A stretch of DNA of 64,000 bases from Cognatishimia activa (GTDB lineage: Bacteria > Pseudomonadota > Alphaproteobacteria > Rhodobacterales > Rhodobacteraceae). The notes under the pieces are model-generated. The model did no database searches and was not told where the DNA came from. It worked only from the letters and a program-made list of their open reading frames with translations. The stretch lies in contig NZ_CP060010.1 in NCBI RefSeq assembly GCF_017798205.1, forward strand, positions 372,001 to 436,000, read 5' to 3'. A program made the position numbers and the translations under genes. This document shows, piece by piece, positions 1 to 8,706 of the stretch (positions within the stretch are counted from its first letter, which is position 1; each line of letters begins with the position of its first letter).

Positions 1-29
1 GCGACAGAAACAGTACCAAGTACTTTCAT
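1..29 (-). CDS. 5' end of a divergent gene, possibly a sugar ABC substrate-binding protein (partial)
   Basis: Only the first nine codons lie in the window. On the minus strand an ATG at 29 is preceded by a strong ribosome binding site (GGGAGGAAAG, 31-40), and the frame runs off the left edge. The residues read MKVLGTVSV, which would suit the start of a signal peptide. The gene diverges from a ROK-type regulator, and a shared AT-rich palindrome lies between them; in Rhodobacterales the gene in this position is often the xylose substrate-binding protein XylF. That identity is inference from context; the start itself is well supported. Confidence 0.5.
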
Positions 30-92
30 AACTTTCCTCCCATTAAGTCCGAACACAAACTTCGTGTTTCGGCGCTAACACAGTTGGTAGTT

Positions 93-122
93 CAATTTAT
101 TTTACTTGTCAAAATATTTATG
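93..122. promoter_or_regulatory. AT-rich palindrome, likely ROK/XylR operator (site 1)
   Basis: The site begins AATTTATTTTACTTG and continues with AAAATATTTATGA. It matches, almost base for base in its left half, a second site at 5643-5672 just before xylulokinase, where the halves form a clearer dyad (ATTTATTTT...AAAATAAAT). It lies between the divergent gene at 29 and the ROK regulator. ROK regulators of xylose genes bind such AT-rich dyads, so this is probably the operator of the adjacent regulator. Confidence 0.6.
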
Positions 123-241
123 ATAGGCCAGTGAAACTCGCAAAAGGTTAACGAAAAAACCGTTATTTTGCGGGATGGGAGGACAACATCGAACGCGCGA
201 CCACCAACGGCGATCAACGCGATCATGGGCGACTGTCTGTT

Positions 242-1396
242 TTGGATTCGATCCGGTCGGCAGGAGAAATTGCTCGAATCGATATCGCGGATGCCACAGG
301 CTTTAGCCCGGCCACAGTCACCGCAATTACGTCAGAACTTTTGAATGCCGGTTTGATCGAAGAGATCATTCCCGAGAACAAACAATCCCAAAGCCGACGC
401 GGTCGTCCGCGTGTTGCGATTAAACTGGCGGGACGGTCTCATCTTATTGCGGGCGTGAAGCTGGGCCATAAAGTGATCTCGGTGCTTGTGCTAGATTTCG
501 AAGGTCAGGATGTGGTCAGCCAAGAGTTTCCGATCGCAAACCCGCGCATGGATCCGGACGAGTTCGTAGAAGTAATGCTCGAAGCCGTCTCCAAGACCTG
601 CGAGAGCGGTGGTTTCACGATCAATGACCTCTCGGGCATCGGTCTCAGCATGGCGGGTCTGATCCACGCGACGGACGGATTTGTGCATTGGTCAAGCTCG
701 CTCACCGAGCGCAACGTCGATATGGGTGCACTGATGGAAAAGGCCTCGCCCTGCCCCGTTTTTATCGACAACGACGCGAACTTGGTTGCCAAGGCCGAAC
801 ACCTCTTTGGCGTTGCGCGCAATCTTGAGAATTTCATCGTGATCACCATCGAGCATGGCGTCGGGATGGGGATCATAATTGACGGCAAGATCTATCGTGG
901 CATTCGCGGTTGCGGCGCGGAACTTGGCCACACCAAAGTTCAGCTCGAAGGCGCGCTGTGTCAGTGTGGGCAGCGCGGCTGCCTTGAGGCCTATGTCGGC
1001 GACTATGCGATCCTGCGTGAAGCGCATAGCGTTCTGGGCGAAGAGATTCACGAGGACGTTGGTTCTCTTTATGACGCAGCAAATAATGGCGACCAACTGG
1101 CGGTCTCGGTGCTGGACCGTGCCGCGCGGATGCTGGCGCTGGGTTTGGCGAATGTCGTGAATATCTTTGATCCCGAGCTGATCATTCTGGCAGGGGCGCA
1201 GATGTCCTATCGCCACCTTTATGAGGACAAGATCATCGATGCTGCCAAACAGCAGGTCGTTCAGATCGACGCCGAGATGCCGCCCATTCGCGTGCACGCC
1301 TGGGGCGACTTGATGTGGGCCAAAGGCGCTGCTGCCTATGCCATCGATCAGGTCTCGGCCCTCAAAGTTCGGGAACTTTCGCGCAATGCTGACTAA
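242..1396 (+). CDS. xylR: ROK-family transcriptional regulator (XylR-like)
   Basis: This is a 384-residue ROK repressor, probably sensing xylose or another pentose and controlling the xyl genes around it. An N-terminal winged helix (about residues 1-45, ATGFSPATVTAITSELLNAG) precedes the sugar-kinase-like fold. The ROK zinc motif is intact near residue 235-250 (CQCGQRGCLEAY), as are the glycine-rich EHGVGMGIIIDG stretch and the DNDANL loop. The start given is a TTG with no good ribosome binding site, and it cuts into helix 1. The frame is open back to 152 and holds no ATG, GTG or TTG, but an ATC at 188 sits 5 nt after a perfect GGAGG and would add 18 residues (IERATTNGDQRDHGRLSV) that look like a normal ROK N-terminus. 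The next gene starts inside its last codons. The substrate is inferred from xylB nearby. Confidence 0.85.
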   Translation: MDSIRSAGEIARIDIADATGFSPATVTAITSELLNAGLIEEIIPENKQSQSRRGRPRVAIKLAGRSHLIAGVKLGHKVISVLVLDFEGQDVVSQEFPIANPRMDPDEFVEVMLEAVSKTCESGGFTINDLSGIGLSMAGLIHATDGFVHWSSSLTERNVDMGALMEKASPCPVFIDNDANLVAKAEHLFGVARNLENFIVITIEHGVGMGIIIDGKIYRGIRGCGAELGHTKVQLEGALCQCGQRGCLEAYVGDYAILREAHSVLGEEIHEDVGSLYDAANNGDQLAVSVLDRAARMLALGLANVVNIFDPELIILAGAQMSYRHLYEDKIIDAAKQQVVQIDAEMPPIRVHAWGDLMWAKGAAAYAIDQVSALKVRELSRNAD

Positions 1397-2894
1397 GTAT
1401 CTGGCGAGCGGCCTTTGCTGTCTTGGCAGCTTGGCTTGGGCCGAGCCCGCGGCACCTAAAATGACGCGTATCGACGTACCATCTCATGTCTATGCAGGCG
1501 GATGGGAGCATTTCGTGGGCGGAGGCGTTGCGACGTTCGATTGCAATTCAGACAGTTTCCCAGATCTCTATGTCGCTGGTGGAGAAAATCCAGCTCAACT
1601 GATGATCAATGACGGCGATTTCGGGTTCACCGCGCGGACGCCAGAAGAGCTCTCAATCACCGGCCTCACCGGCGCTTACCCGATAGATATCGATTCCGAC
1701 GGCATCACCGACCTCGCGATCCTGCGCGTCGGAGAAGATATGATCCTGAAGGGTAAAGGAAACTGCCAGTTTGAACCCTTTGCCGATCTTGGCTTCGCGT
1801 CGGCAGATCACTGGACAACCGCATTTTCGGCGACTTGGGAGGACAACAATACCCTGCCAACGCTGGTCTTTGGTACCTATGTCGACCGCGCGGATCCCAA
1901 AGGACCGTTTGAAACATGCGACGCAAGTCTGCTCTATCGCCCGGATGGTGACCGCTATGGCGAACCGATCACGCTGGAGCCTGGGTTCTGTACGCTTTCG
2001 ATGTTGTTCACCGATTGGGCTCGCACCGGCCGCGCGGATCTGCGTGTGAGCAACGACCGCCATTACTATGTGAAGGGCGGCCAGGAGCAGCTTTGGGCGA
2101 TGGAAGACACGCCACGCCTTTATAGCGAAGAGGACGGCTGGCGGCCCTATCAGCTTTGGGGCATGGGCATAGCCTCGCGAGATATCACGGGCGATGGGTT
2201 TGCGGATGTTTATCTGACCTCGATGGGCGATCAAAAACTGCAGTTCTTTGAGGCAGGGTCCGCCCCAGCCTATAAAGACGCAACCTTTGAACGCGGCACC
2301 ACCGCACACCGCCCCTACACGGGCGGTGACGGACGGCCTTCGACCGGCTGGCACGCGGGTTTTGGGGATTTCAACAACGACGGGCTCGACGATATTTTCG
2401 TGGCCAAAGGCAATGTGGAACAGATGCCCGTGGCCGCGATGAAAGACCCAAATAACCTGCTGCTGCAAACCCCAGACGGTGATTTTGTCGAAATGGGAGA
2501 GGCCGCAGGCATCGCCACCTATGACCGCAGCCGTGGCGGCGCGCTCGTTGATCTGGATCTGGACGGCAATCTGGATCTGGTCGTGGTCAATCGCCGTGCC
2601 AACCTTGAGGTCTATCGCAATGAAGGCACGGGTGGAAACTGGCTAGAGATCTCGCTCACGCAAGATGGTGTGAACCGCAATGCCATCGGAGCCTTTATCG
2701 AACTGCGTTCAGACGTGGGCCTGCAGACCCGAGAGATCACAATCGGAGGCGGTCACGCCAGCGGCGCGCTTGGCGCGGAGCATTTTGGGCTTGGCAACTC
2801 GGACACAGCCGAGGTGCGCGTGATCTGGCCGGACGGCACAGAAGGCGCGTGGCAATCACTATCGGCCAACACCCGCACCGAGATTGCGCGCTAG
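1386..2894 (+). CDS. Exported CRTAC1-type FG-GAP/VCBS repeat protein with ASPIC/UnbV domain
   Basis: The product has 502 residues. The start chosen is the ATG at 1386, which overlaps the end of the ROK gene and gives a clean signal peptide (MLTKYLASGLCCLGSLAWAEP, cleaved after AWA). Several integrin-like FG-GAP repeats with calcium-loop aspartates follow (DCNSDSFPDLY, DIDSDGITDLAI, DITGDGFADVYL, DFNNDGLDDIF, DLDLDGNLDLVV). The C-terminus is an ASPIC/UnbV module (NWLEISL, GAFIEL, VIWPDGTEGAWQSL). Proteins of this class are secreted, calcium-binding beta-propellers with mostly unknown function. It converges on a di-haem peroxidase gene, and the two stop codons share the palindrome CTAG. The location inside a xylose locus is notable; a functional link to the peroxidase is inference. 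Confidence 0.85.
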   Translation: MLTKYLASGLCCLGSLAWAEPAAPKMTRIDVPSHVYAGGWEHFVGGGVATFDCNSDSFPDLYVAGGENPAQLMINDGDFGFTARTPEELSITGLTGAYPIDIDSDGITDLAILRVGEDMILKGKGNCQFEPFADLGFASADHWTTAFSATWEDNNTLPTLVFGTYVDRADPKGPFETCDASLLYRPDGDRYGEPITLEPGFCTLSMLFTDWARTGRADLRVSNDRHYYVKGGQEQLWAMEDTPRLYSEEDGWRPYQLWGMGIASRDITGDGFADVYLTSMGDQKLQFFEAGSAPAYKDATFERGTTAHRPYTGGDGRPSTGWHAGFGDFNNDGLDDIFVAKGNVEQMPVAAMKDPNNLLLQTPDGDFVEMGEAAGIATYDRSRGGALVDLDLDGNLDLVVVNRRANLEVYRNEGTGGNWLEISLTQDGVNRNAIGAFIELRSDVGLQTREITIGGGHASGALGAEHFGLGNSDTAEVRVIWPDGTEGAWQSLSANTRTEIAR

Positions 2895-4168
2895 TCTAAC
2901 GGCAACCCACTGGGAACGGCCTCTGGCACGCCAAAACGTTTGGCGGGATCTTCGAGTGTTTCCAGAAAGCTGATCAGATCGTTGATGTCCGCTTCGGACA
3001 GCGCGCTTGGTGCAAGGACATTTGCGGCAAGGATCGCAGAGGTCTCATCGGCCGACATGGCCCGCAGATCATTCGCGCCAGGAAACGCTGGCAAATGGGC
3101 TTTCGCCAAATCATAGCTCGCGAAGGCCTCTTCGACATTGATGTGGTGACGGATCATATCACCCAAGTCCGCATAGGCCCCATTATGCCCGTAAGGTGCT
3201 GTAATCGTAACGTTTCTTAGGCTCGGCGTGCGAAAGGCGTAGGCGTCGGCGGGGTCTCCGGTCACGCGCATACGGCCAGTGTCCTGCGCATGGCTTTCAA
3301 ACCGAGCAGCCTTGCCGGGGCCGATCTGAGGCAGGCCAATGGCGTGAAAATCGTGATCCGTTTGGAACCAGCCTGAATGACAGGACGCGCAGCCAGCCTC
3401 ACCGTAAAACAGTGCCATGCCGCGCGCCGCCTCAGCGGGCATTTCAGCCTCGCCGCGCATGGCCTGATCAAAGAGGCTATTGTCCGCGCGCCATTCAAAG
3501 CGGATGAAGTCGGCGACGAGATTGGCGATCAAAGGGAACGTGATCTCTTCGCCCGGCACGACTTTGGCGAATTCTTCCTGATAGGTTGGGATTTCGGCCA
3601 CCCGCGCGGCAATCAGATCCCAAGCTCCGCCGTCTGATGATAGAAACCCAAGGCGCACAGCTTGGCTGATTTCGTTTTCCGAATAATGCCCCGCCATCTC
3701 ATCCGGAGACAGAACAGGAAACATCGCCTGCGCGGAGAGCACGGAATCAAATCCGCTGGTCATTTCAGACCCCAACGGCGTGCGAATGCCATCTGGCTCA
3801 TTAGGATCGGCCTCAAGGCGGCCGTCGTGGAACATGACCTGAAACTCTAGCGCGCCAAGGTTCCACATAGCGGGCGCGTTGCGGGGAATGCGTTGCTCAG
3901 GCACGTTGGCCGCATCAATGATCCGCTTGGGGCCAAGGCCTATGCCGCCCTCTCCGATTGACAAGGAAACCCCATCGCCCGTGCCGAGATCTGGATGATG
4001 ACAGGTCCCACAACTGATGTTCTTGTTGCCCGACAGGATCGGATCATAGAACAGCAGCTGCCCCAATTTGGCCCGCAACGGATCCACCGGGGCGAACTCT
4101 GGCAAAGGCCCAAGATCCTGCGCCGCTGCGCCAGAGGCTAGAAATATGCCGACCCAAGCCGCCCTCAT
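2891..4168 (-). CDS. Di-haem cytochrome c peroxidase / MauG-family protein
   Basis: A periplasmic di-haem enzyme of 425 residues with a short signal peptide (cleaved near AAAQD, residue 17). Two c-type haem motifs are visible: CGTCH at residues 53-57 and CASCH at 260-264. The family signature FRTPSLRNV and the following HNGAY region are also present. Cytochrome c peroxidases reduce hydrogen peroxide with electrons from cytochrome c; MauG-like members instead oxidise protein side chains. Sequence alone does not separate the two roles. The start codon overlaps the stop of xylB (ATGA at 4165-4168), so it is cotranscribed with xylulokinase, an unusual partner. It ends against the convergent CRTAC1 gene. 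Confidence 0.85.
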   Translation of the reverse strand: MRAAWVGIFLASGAAAQDLGPLPEFAPVDPLRAKLGQLLFYDPILSGNKNISCGTCHHPDLGTGDGVSLSIGEGGIGLGPKRIIDAANVPEQRIPRNAPAMWNLGALEFQVMFHDGRLEADPNEPDGIRTPLGSEMTSGFDSVLSAQAMFPVLSPDEMAGHYSENEISQAVRLGFLSSDGGAWDLIAARVAEIPTYQEEFAKVVPGEEITFPLIANLVADFIRFEWRADNSLFDQAMRGEAEMPAEAARGMALFYGEAGCASCHSGWFQTDHDFHAIGLPQIGPGKAARFESHAQDTGRMRVTGDPADAYAFRTPSLRNVTITAPYGHNGAYADLGDMIRHHINVEEAFASYDLAKAHLPAFPGANDLRAMSADETSAILAANVLAPSALSEADINDLISFLETLEDPAKRFGVPEAVPSGLPLD

Positions 4169-5631
4169 AGCCCCGCACGCTCTGCATCTGCGATCAATGC
4201 TGGCGCAAGGGCCGCATAGCGTTGGTACCCGGCCTCGTAGGCCTCTGAAAGCTCTGCGCGCGGATCAATGGTTTCCGCGATGTCTGGCTGGGTCATGATC
4301 TCTTCCAACGATGCCTCCTCTGCGGCAGCCATAGCCAAACGCACAGCGCCCATCGCGGCTCCGAATTCACCATCAGCCGGCAGTCGCAGTGGCATATCAA
4401 AGAGCGTCGCGATGGTTTCCAGCCAAAAACGCGACCGCGCGCCGCCCCCGAGGGCCAAGACAGAGGATAGCTCGGTCCCCGTTGCTTTCAACGCCTCGAG
4501 ATTGTCGCGCAGGGCATAGGCCACGCCCTCCATGACCGCAGCAGTCAGGGCCTGTGGATCGCTTGCGATATCCAGCCCCACAAAAGAGCCGCGCAGGGCT
4601 GCATTGTTATGCGGGGTACGCTCACCGGACAGATAAGGCAGGAACATCGCCCGGTTTGGCCCTGTGATCTGATCGGGCAAAGCCCGCGCGAGATCGCTGG
4701 GTGTTTGCCCCAAATTACGCGCAAGCCAGTTCAGGCTGTCGGTCGCCGCGAGGATAACGCCCATCTGATACCACCGCGCGGGCACCGCGTGACAGAACGT
4801 GTGAACCGCGGTCTCGGGCGCTGGCGCATAGCTGTCCTTCGCGGCCAGCAAGACGCCGGACGTCCCCAGCGACACAAACCCCTGCCCTTCCGCAAAACAC
4901 CCTGCCCCGCAAGCCGCCGCCGCATTGTCGGCTGCTCCTCCGGCCACCACCACAGGCGCTCTGATGCCCCAAGCCTCTTTCAGAGAACTGCGCAGCATGC
5001 CAGAGACCTCAGAGCCTTCGACCAATGACGGCATGTGATCTTCCGTCAACCCGCCGGCCTTAAGTGCGTCACCTGACCAAGCGCGCGCGCCTGTGTCCAG
5101 CCAGCTTGTTCCGGCGGCATCGGATTGATCGGCCACAAGCTCCCCTGTCAGCCAAAAACGCAGGTAATCCTTAGGCAACAAGATCTTAGCGGTTCTGGCA
5201 AAGACCTCGGGCTCGTGTTTCGCGACCCATAAAAGCTTCGGCGCTGTGAACCCCGGGAAGACGATATTGCCCGTGATGTCACGCATCTTTGGTGTGGCGT
5301 CGAGCGCGGCGGCCTCGGCCGAGGACCGCGTGTCATTCCATAAGATACATGGTCGCAGAACTTGACCAGCGCTATCCAGCAAAGTCGCGCCATGCATCTG
5401 TCCACTGAGGCCAATGCCTTTGATATCCGCCACTGCGGCGGCATTACGCGATTTCAGCGCTCCAATGGCGCTTTCACAGGCCGCGATCCAATCAGCAGGG
5501 TCTTGTTCAGACCAACCCGCATGCGGATGCGGGTTGTCATAGCCTGCCTCAGCACTATCGATTACCCGCCCCGCCGGGTCCGTCAAAAGCGCGCGCAAGC
5601 CAGATGTGCCGAGATCCAATCCCAGGTACAT
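4165..5631 (-). CDS. xylB: Xylulokinase
   Basis: An FGGY-family kinase of 488 residues, close to the usual XylB length. It phosphorylates D-xylulose to xylulose 5-phosphate with ATP, feeding the pentose phosphate pathway. The N-terminal phosphate loop is LGLDLGTSGLRALL; further family features are ILWNDTRS, GIGLSGQMHG, the GGAADNAAAACGAG loop and the C-terminal LGGGARSRFWLE nucleotide-binding motif. The start is an ATG with GGGAGG spaced 6 nt upstream. A palindrome matching that in front of the ROK regulator lies 12 nt further upstream (5643-5672), so repression by the ROK protein is likely. The gene for the peroxidase overlaps its stop codon. Xylose isomerase is not in the window. Confidence 0.93.
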   Translation of the reverse strand: MYLGLDLGTSGLRALLTDPAGRVIDSAEAGYDNPHPHAGWSEQDPADWIAACESAIGALKSRNAAAVADIKGIGLSGQMHGATLLDSAGQVLRPCILWNDTRSSAEAAALDATPKMRDITGNIVFPGFTAPKLLWVAKHEPEVFARTAKILLPKDYLRFWLTGELVADQSDAAGTSWLDTGARAWSGDALKAGGLTEDHMPSLVEGSEVSGMLRSSLKEAWGIRAPVVVAGGAADNAAAACGAGCFAEGQGFVSLGTSGVLLAAKDSYAPAPETAVHTFCHAVPARWYQMGVILAATDSLNWLARNLGQTPSDLARALPDQITGPNRAMFLPYLSGERTPHNNAALRGSFVGLDIASDPQALTAAVMEGVAYALRDNLEALKATGTELSSVLALGGGARSRFWLETIATLFDMPLRLPADGEFGAAMGAVRLAMAAAEEASLEEIMTQPDIAETIDPRAELSEAYEAGYQRYAALAPALIADAERAGL

Positions 5632-5642
5632 CGCGATCCTCC

Positions 5643-5672
5643 CAATTTATTTTATTTGCAAAAATAAATAAA
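5643..5672. promoter_or_regulatory. AT-rich palindrome before xylB, likely ROK/XylR operator (site 2)
   Basis: The site reads AATTTATTTTATTTG followed by AAAATAAATAAAT; its arms (ATTTATTTT / AAAATAAAT) form an inverted repeat. It is the second copy of the motif found at 93-122 and lies between the decarboxylase stop (5699) and the xylB start (5631), where it would overlap the xylB promoter and ribosome binding region. Confidence 0.65.
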
Positions 5673-5698
5673 TCGACCCGCGCGTCAAGCTGGAAATT

Positions 5699-7096
5699 TT
5701 AGCTGATCCGACGATAGACCTCATCAATGACATCAACCGCCACCATCACATCCTCTCGCGTGGTATCAAACTGCCCCACCTGAAAACGGATGATCTTCTG
5801 CTCTCCAAACGATCCCTGCGTCACATAAATCCGCCCGTCATCATTCAGAGCATCCACGAGCGCTTGCTGCATGGCGTCATCTCCGGGGCATCTGAAGGAA
5901 AACAGGCTGAGGATCGGCTCTGTAACGATGTCAAAACCGTCCATGGCCCGGATCGCCTCACAGACCTCGCCCGCCCATGTCACATGGTTGCGCAGACGCA
6001 TCCGCAGGCCTTCCAGGCCGTAGGCGCGGATAAGGAACCACAGCTTCAGCGCTCGGAACCGCCGGCCCAGAGGGATCGTCCATTCGGAATAATTCGTAAC
6101 CTCGGCCCCGGTGGTTTTTAGATATTCCGGCTCGATCTTGAGTGTATTCAACTGGGGCGTTGCGTCCTTCAGAAACTGCACGGAACAGTCAAACTGCGCT
6201 CCGAGCCATTTGTGGGGGTTAAAGACGATACTGTCGAAGCCTTCGACATCCGCCCAAAAGTCAGCCCGAAATTCCGGGCAGATCATAGCGGCCCCAGCCC
6301 ATGCCGCATCCAGATGGGTATAAAGATCCTCATCCTCAGCGACCTGTAAAACAGGCCCCAGCAGGTCGCATGCCCCGACCCCTGTACCGCCCGTGATCGC
6401 GATGATCCCCGCAGGACTATGCCCCGCCGCGCGATCCGTTTGAATAGCAGCGCGCAGCGCATCCGCATCAATCGAATGACGCGGACCAGAGGTCGGCAGT
6501 TTCACCAGATTGTCCTGTCCGATCCCCGCGACCCAACAGGCCCGGTCAATCGAGGAATGCACCTGATCAGAACAATAGATCCTAAGATTGCCTTTGCCCG
6601 CCAGCCCCTCGCGGTTTCCGGAATAACCCGTCGCACGTTCCCGCATGGTCAGGATTGCCGACAAAGTCGCCGAGGACGCGCTGTCCTGAATAACCCCAGT
6701 CATCTGTTCTGGCAGCCCCATCGCCTGACGCAGCCAGTCGACCATGACACCTTCCATCTCGGTCGCAGCCGGAGACGTCTGCCACAGCATACATTGCGCT
6801 GCAATCGTGGTCACCAGCATCTCGGCCAGCATGGACGGCGGGGCCGCATTGGCTGGGAAATAGGCAAAGAAACGCGGGTGCTGCCAATGGGTCATGCCCG
6901 GCATCACGATGCGCTCGAAGTCTCCGATGATGGCGTCCATTGCTTCGCCTGCCTCAGGCGGGCTGTCAGGCAATTGCGCGGCAATGTCACCCAATGCGGT
7001 TTGCGCGCGCACCGGACGATCGCGAAGAGTTTTATGGTAGTCCGCTGCCCATTGCGAAATCTTCTCGCCCCAAACAGCAAACTCGTCCCAATCCAT
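5699..7096 (-). CDS. Group II PLP-dependent decarboxylase (aromatic-L-amino-acid decarboxylase-like)
   Basis: A cytoplasmic fold-type I PLP enzyme of 465 residues that should decarboxylate an L-amino acid to its amine. The substrate-domain motif HWQHPRFFAYF (residues 70-80), the PLP-stacking His180 in SDQVHSS, the pyridine-binding Asp263 in HLDAAWAG and the Schiff-base Lys296 in FNPHKWLG are all present. Family members act on DOPA, tryptophan, phenylalanine, glutamate or aspartate; the residues visible do not decide which. The next upstream gene, an aldehyde dehydrogenase, ends 5 nt before this start, so they form a two-gene unit. An amine product would need an amine oxidase or transaminase, not seen nearby, before the dehydrogenase could act. 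Confidence 0.87.
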   Translation of the reverse strand: MDWDEFAVWGEKISQWAADYHKTLRDRPVRAQTALGDIAAQLPDSPPEAGEAMDAIIGDFERIVMPGMTHWQHPRFFAYFPANAAPPSMLAEMLVTTIAAQCMLWQTSPAATEMEGVMVDWLRQAMGLPEQMTGVIQDSASSATLSAILTMRERATGYSGNREGLAGKGNLRIYCSDQVHSSIDRACWVAGIGQDNLVKLPTSGPRHSIDADALRAAIQTDRAAGHSPAGIIAITGGTGVGACDLLGPVLQVAEDEDLYTHLDAAWAGAAMICPEFRADFWADVEGFDSIVFNPHKWLGAQFDCSVQFLKDATPQLNTLKIEPEYLKTTGAEVTNYSEWTIPLGRRFRALKLWFLIRAYGLEGLRMRLRNHVTWAGEVCEAIRAMDGFDIVTEPILSLFSFRCPGDDAMQQALVDALNDDGRIYVTQGSFGEQKIIRFQVGQFDTTREDVMVAVDVIDEVYRRIS

Positions 7097-7101
7097 CGTA
7101 T

Positions 7102-8571
7102 CTAGGCCTCGTCGATCCCGCCCATGCAGACGTATTTCGTCTCCATGAAGTCCTCCAGACCGTAACGAGAGCCTTCGCGGCCTAGCCCCGACATCTTGAC
7201 CCCACCAAAGGGAGCCTCTGCAGTCGAGATCAGCCCCGTATTCACGCCAACCATGCCAAAATCAAGCGCTTCAGACACGCGCCAAACCCGTGCTAGATCG
7301 CGCGAATAGAAATAGGACGCGAGCCCAAAGTCCGTGTCATTGGCCGCCTCGACCGCTTCGCTTTCATTGTCGAATTTGAACAGAGGCGCAACAGGGCCGA
7401 AGGTTTCCTCGATGGTCACCAGCATATCGCTTGTGACATCCGTCAGGATTGTCGGCTGATAGAACAAACCGCCCAAGTCATGCGCGTTTCCACCTAGCGC
7501 AACGCTTGCGCCCTTGGAGGTCGCGTCCTCGACGTGTTCTTTGACCTTCGCCACAGCGGCGTCATCGATCAGAGGCCCAAAGGTGATGCCTTCATCAAAG
7601 CCGTTGCCTGTTTCCAAGGTCGCAACTTTAGCCGCCAGTTTCTCGGCGAATTCATCATAGACACCGGCCTGCACGTAGATCCGGTTGGCACAGACGCAGG
7701 TCTGCCCGTTGTTGCGGAATTTCGCGATCACAGCGCCCTCGACGGCGGCATCCACATCTGCGTCATCAAAGACGATAAACGGCGCGTTGCCGCCTAGTTC
7801 AAGACCCAGCTTCTTGATCGTCGGCGCGCACTGCTCGTAAAGCAAAGCGCCGATTTCGGTCGAGCCCGTAAAGGTCAGCTTTCGCACAGTTTTGGAGCTG
7901 GTCAGCGCTCCGCCAATCGCACCAGCGCTGCCGGTTACGACCGAAAACAACCCCTTAGGCAGCCCCGCGCGTTCGCCGAGCAAGGCCAAAGCCGTTGCGG
8001 ACAATGGAGTCTGGCTGGCGGGCTTTAGGACCATCGCGCACCCGGCCGCAAAAGCAGGGCCCGCTTTGCGGGTGATCATGGCGCTTGGGAAGTTCCAGGG
8101 CGTGATCGCGGCCACAACGCCAATGGGTTGCTTCAGCGTCAAAAGACGTTTGTCGGGCGCATGGCCCGGCGTGATATCCCCATAGGCACGGCGCGCTTCT
8201 TCAGAGAACCACTCAAGGAAGGATGCAGAATACGCAATCTCGCCTTTCGCTTCGGCCAAAGGCTTCCCCTGCTCGGCCGTGAGAATGGTGCCAAGATCGT
8301 CCTGATGCTCCATCATCAGATCGTGCCACCGTCGCAGAACCTGCGCGCGGTCTTTGGCGGTGCGCTGCGCCCATGCTTTCATGGCTTCTGCCGCGGACTC
8401 GATCGCGGCATCGGTTTCCGCGGCGCCCAAGTTCGGAACACGTCCAATCACAGCACCCGTTGCCGGGTTCGTCACGTTGATAGCATTCTCATCCGTCGCC
8501 TCGACCCAAGCGCCTGCGACATAGGCGGCCTCTACCAACAAACTTGGGTCTTTTAGCTGCAAATCCGACAT
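7102..8571 (-). CDS. gabD: NAD(P)-dependent succinate-semialdehyde-type dehydrogenase
   Basis: The 489-residue length and sequence match the GabD group, which oxidises succinate semialdehyde to succinate. The catalytic Cys292 (NNGQTCVCANR), general base Glu258 (LELGG), cofactor motif TFTGSTEIG (residues 233-241) and the oxyanion Asn160 in TPWNFP are present. A second cysteine two residues after the nucleophile (CVC) is typical of GabD. The ATG at 8571 has GGAGACC upstream. It is the first gene of a unit with the PLP decarboxylase, which suggests turnover of an amino acid by way of an amine and aldehyde. Another short-chain semialdehyde could be the true substrate. Confidence 0.85.
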   Translation of the reverse strand: MSDLQLKDPSLLVEAAYVAGAWVEATDENAINVTNPATGAVIGRVPNLGAAETDAAIESAAEAMKAWAQRTAKDRAQVLRRWHDLMMEHQDDLGTILTAEQGKPLAEAKGEIAYSASFLEWFSEEARRAYGDITPGHAPDKRLLTLKQPIGVVAAITPWNFPSAMITRKAGPAFAAGCAMVLKPASQTPLSATALALLGERAGLPKGLFSVVTGSAGAIGGALTSSKTVRKLTFTGSTEIGALLYEQCAPTIKKLGLELGGNAPFIVFDDADVDAAVEGAVIAKFRNNGQTCVCANRIYVQAGVYDEFAEKLAAKVATLETGNGFDEGITFGPLIDDAAVAKVKEHVEDATSKGASVALGGNAHDLGGLFYQPTILTDVTSDMLVTIEETFGPVAPLFKFDNESEAVEAANDTDFGLASYFYSRDLARVWRVSEALDFGMVGVNTGLISTAEAPFGGVKMSGLGREGSRYGLEDFMETKYVCMGGIDEA

Positions 8572-8706
8572 ACTGTGGTCTCCGACGATCTAAAGTGAGC
8601 AGTGTTTCAGGACAAAGTCTTGCCTTGCAAATCGACACAGAGCAAGCCCTCTCAGGAAGGCGCAGCTAGACAGGAAACCAAGTAAATGAACCCCACCAGA
8701 TTCAGT

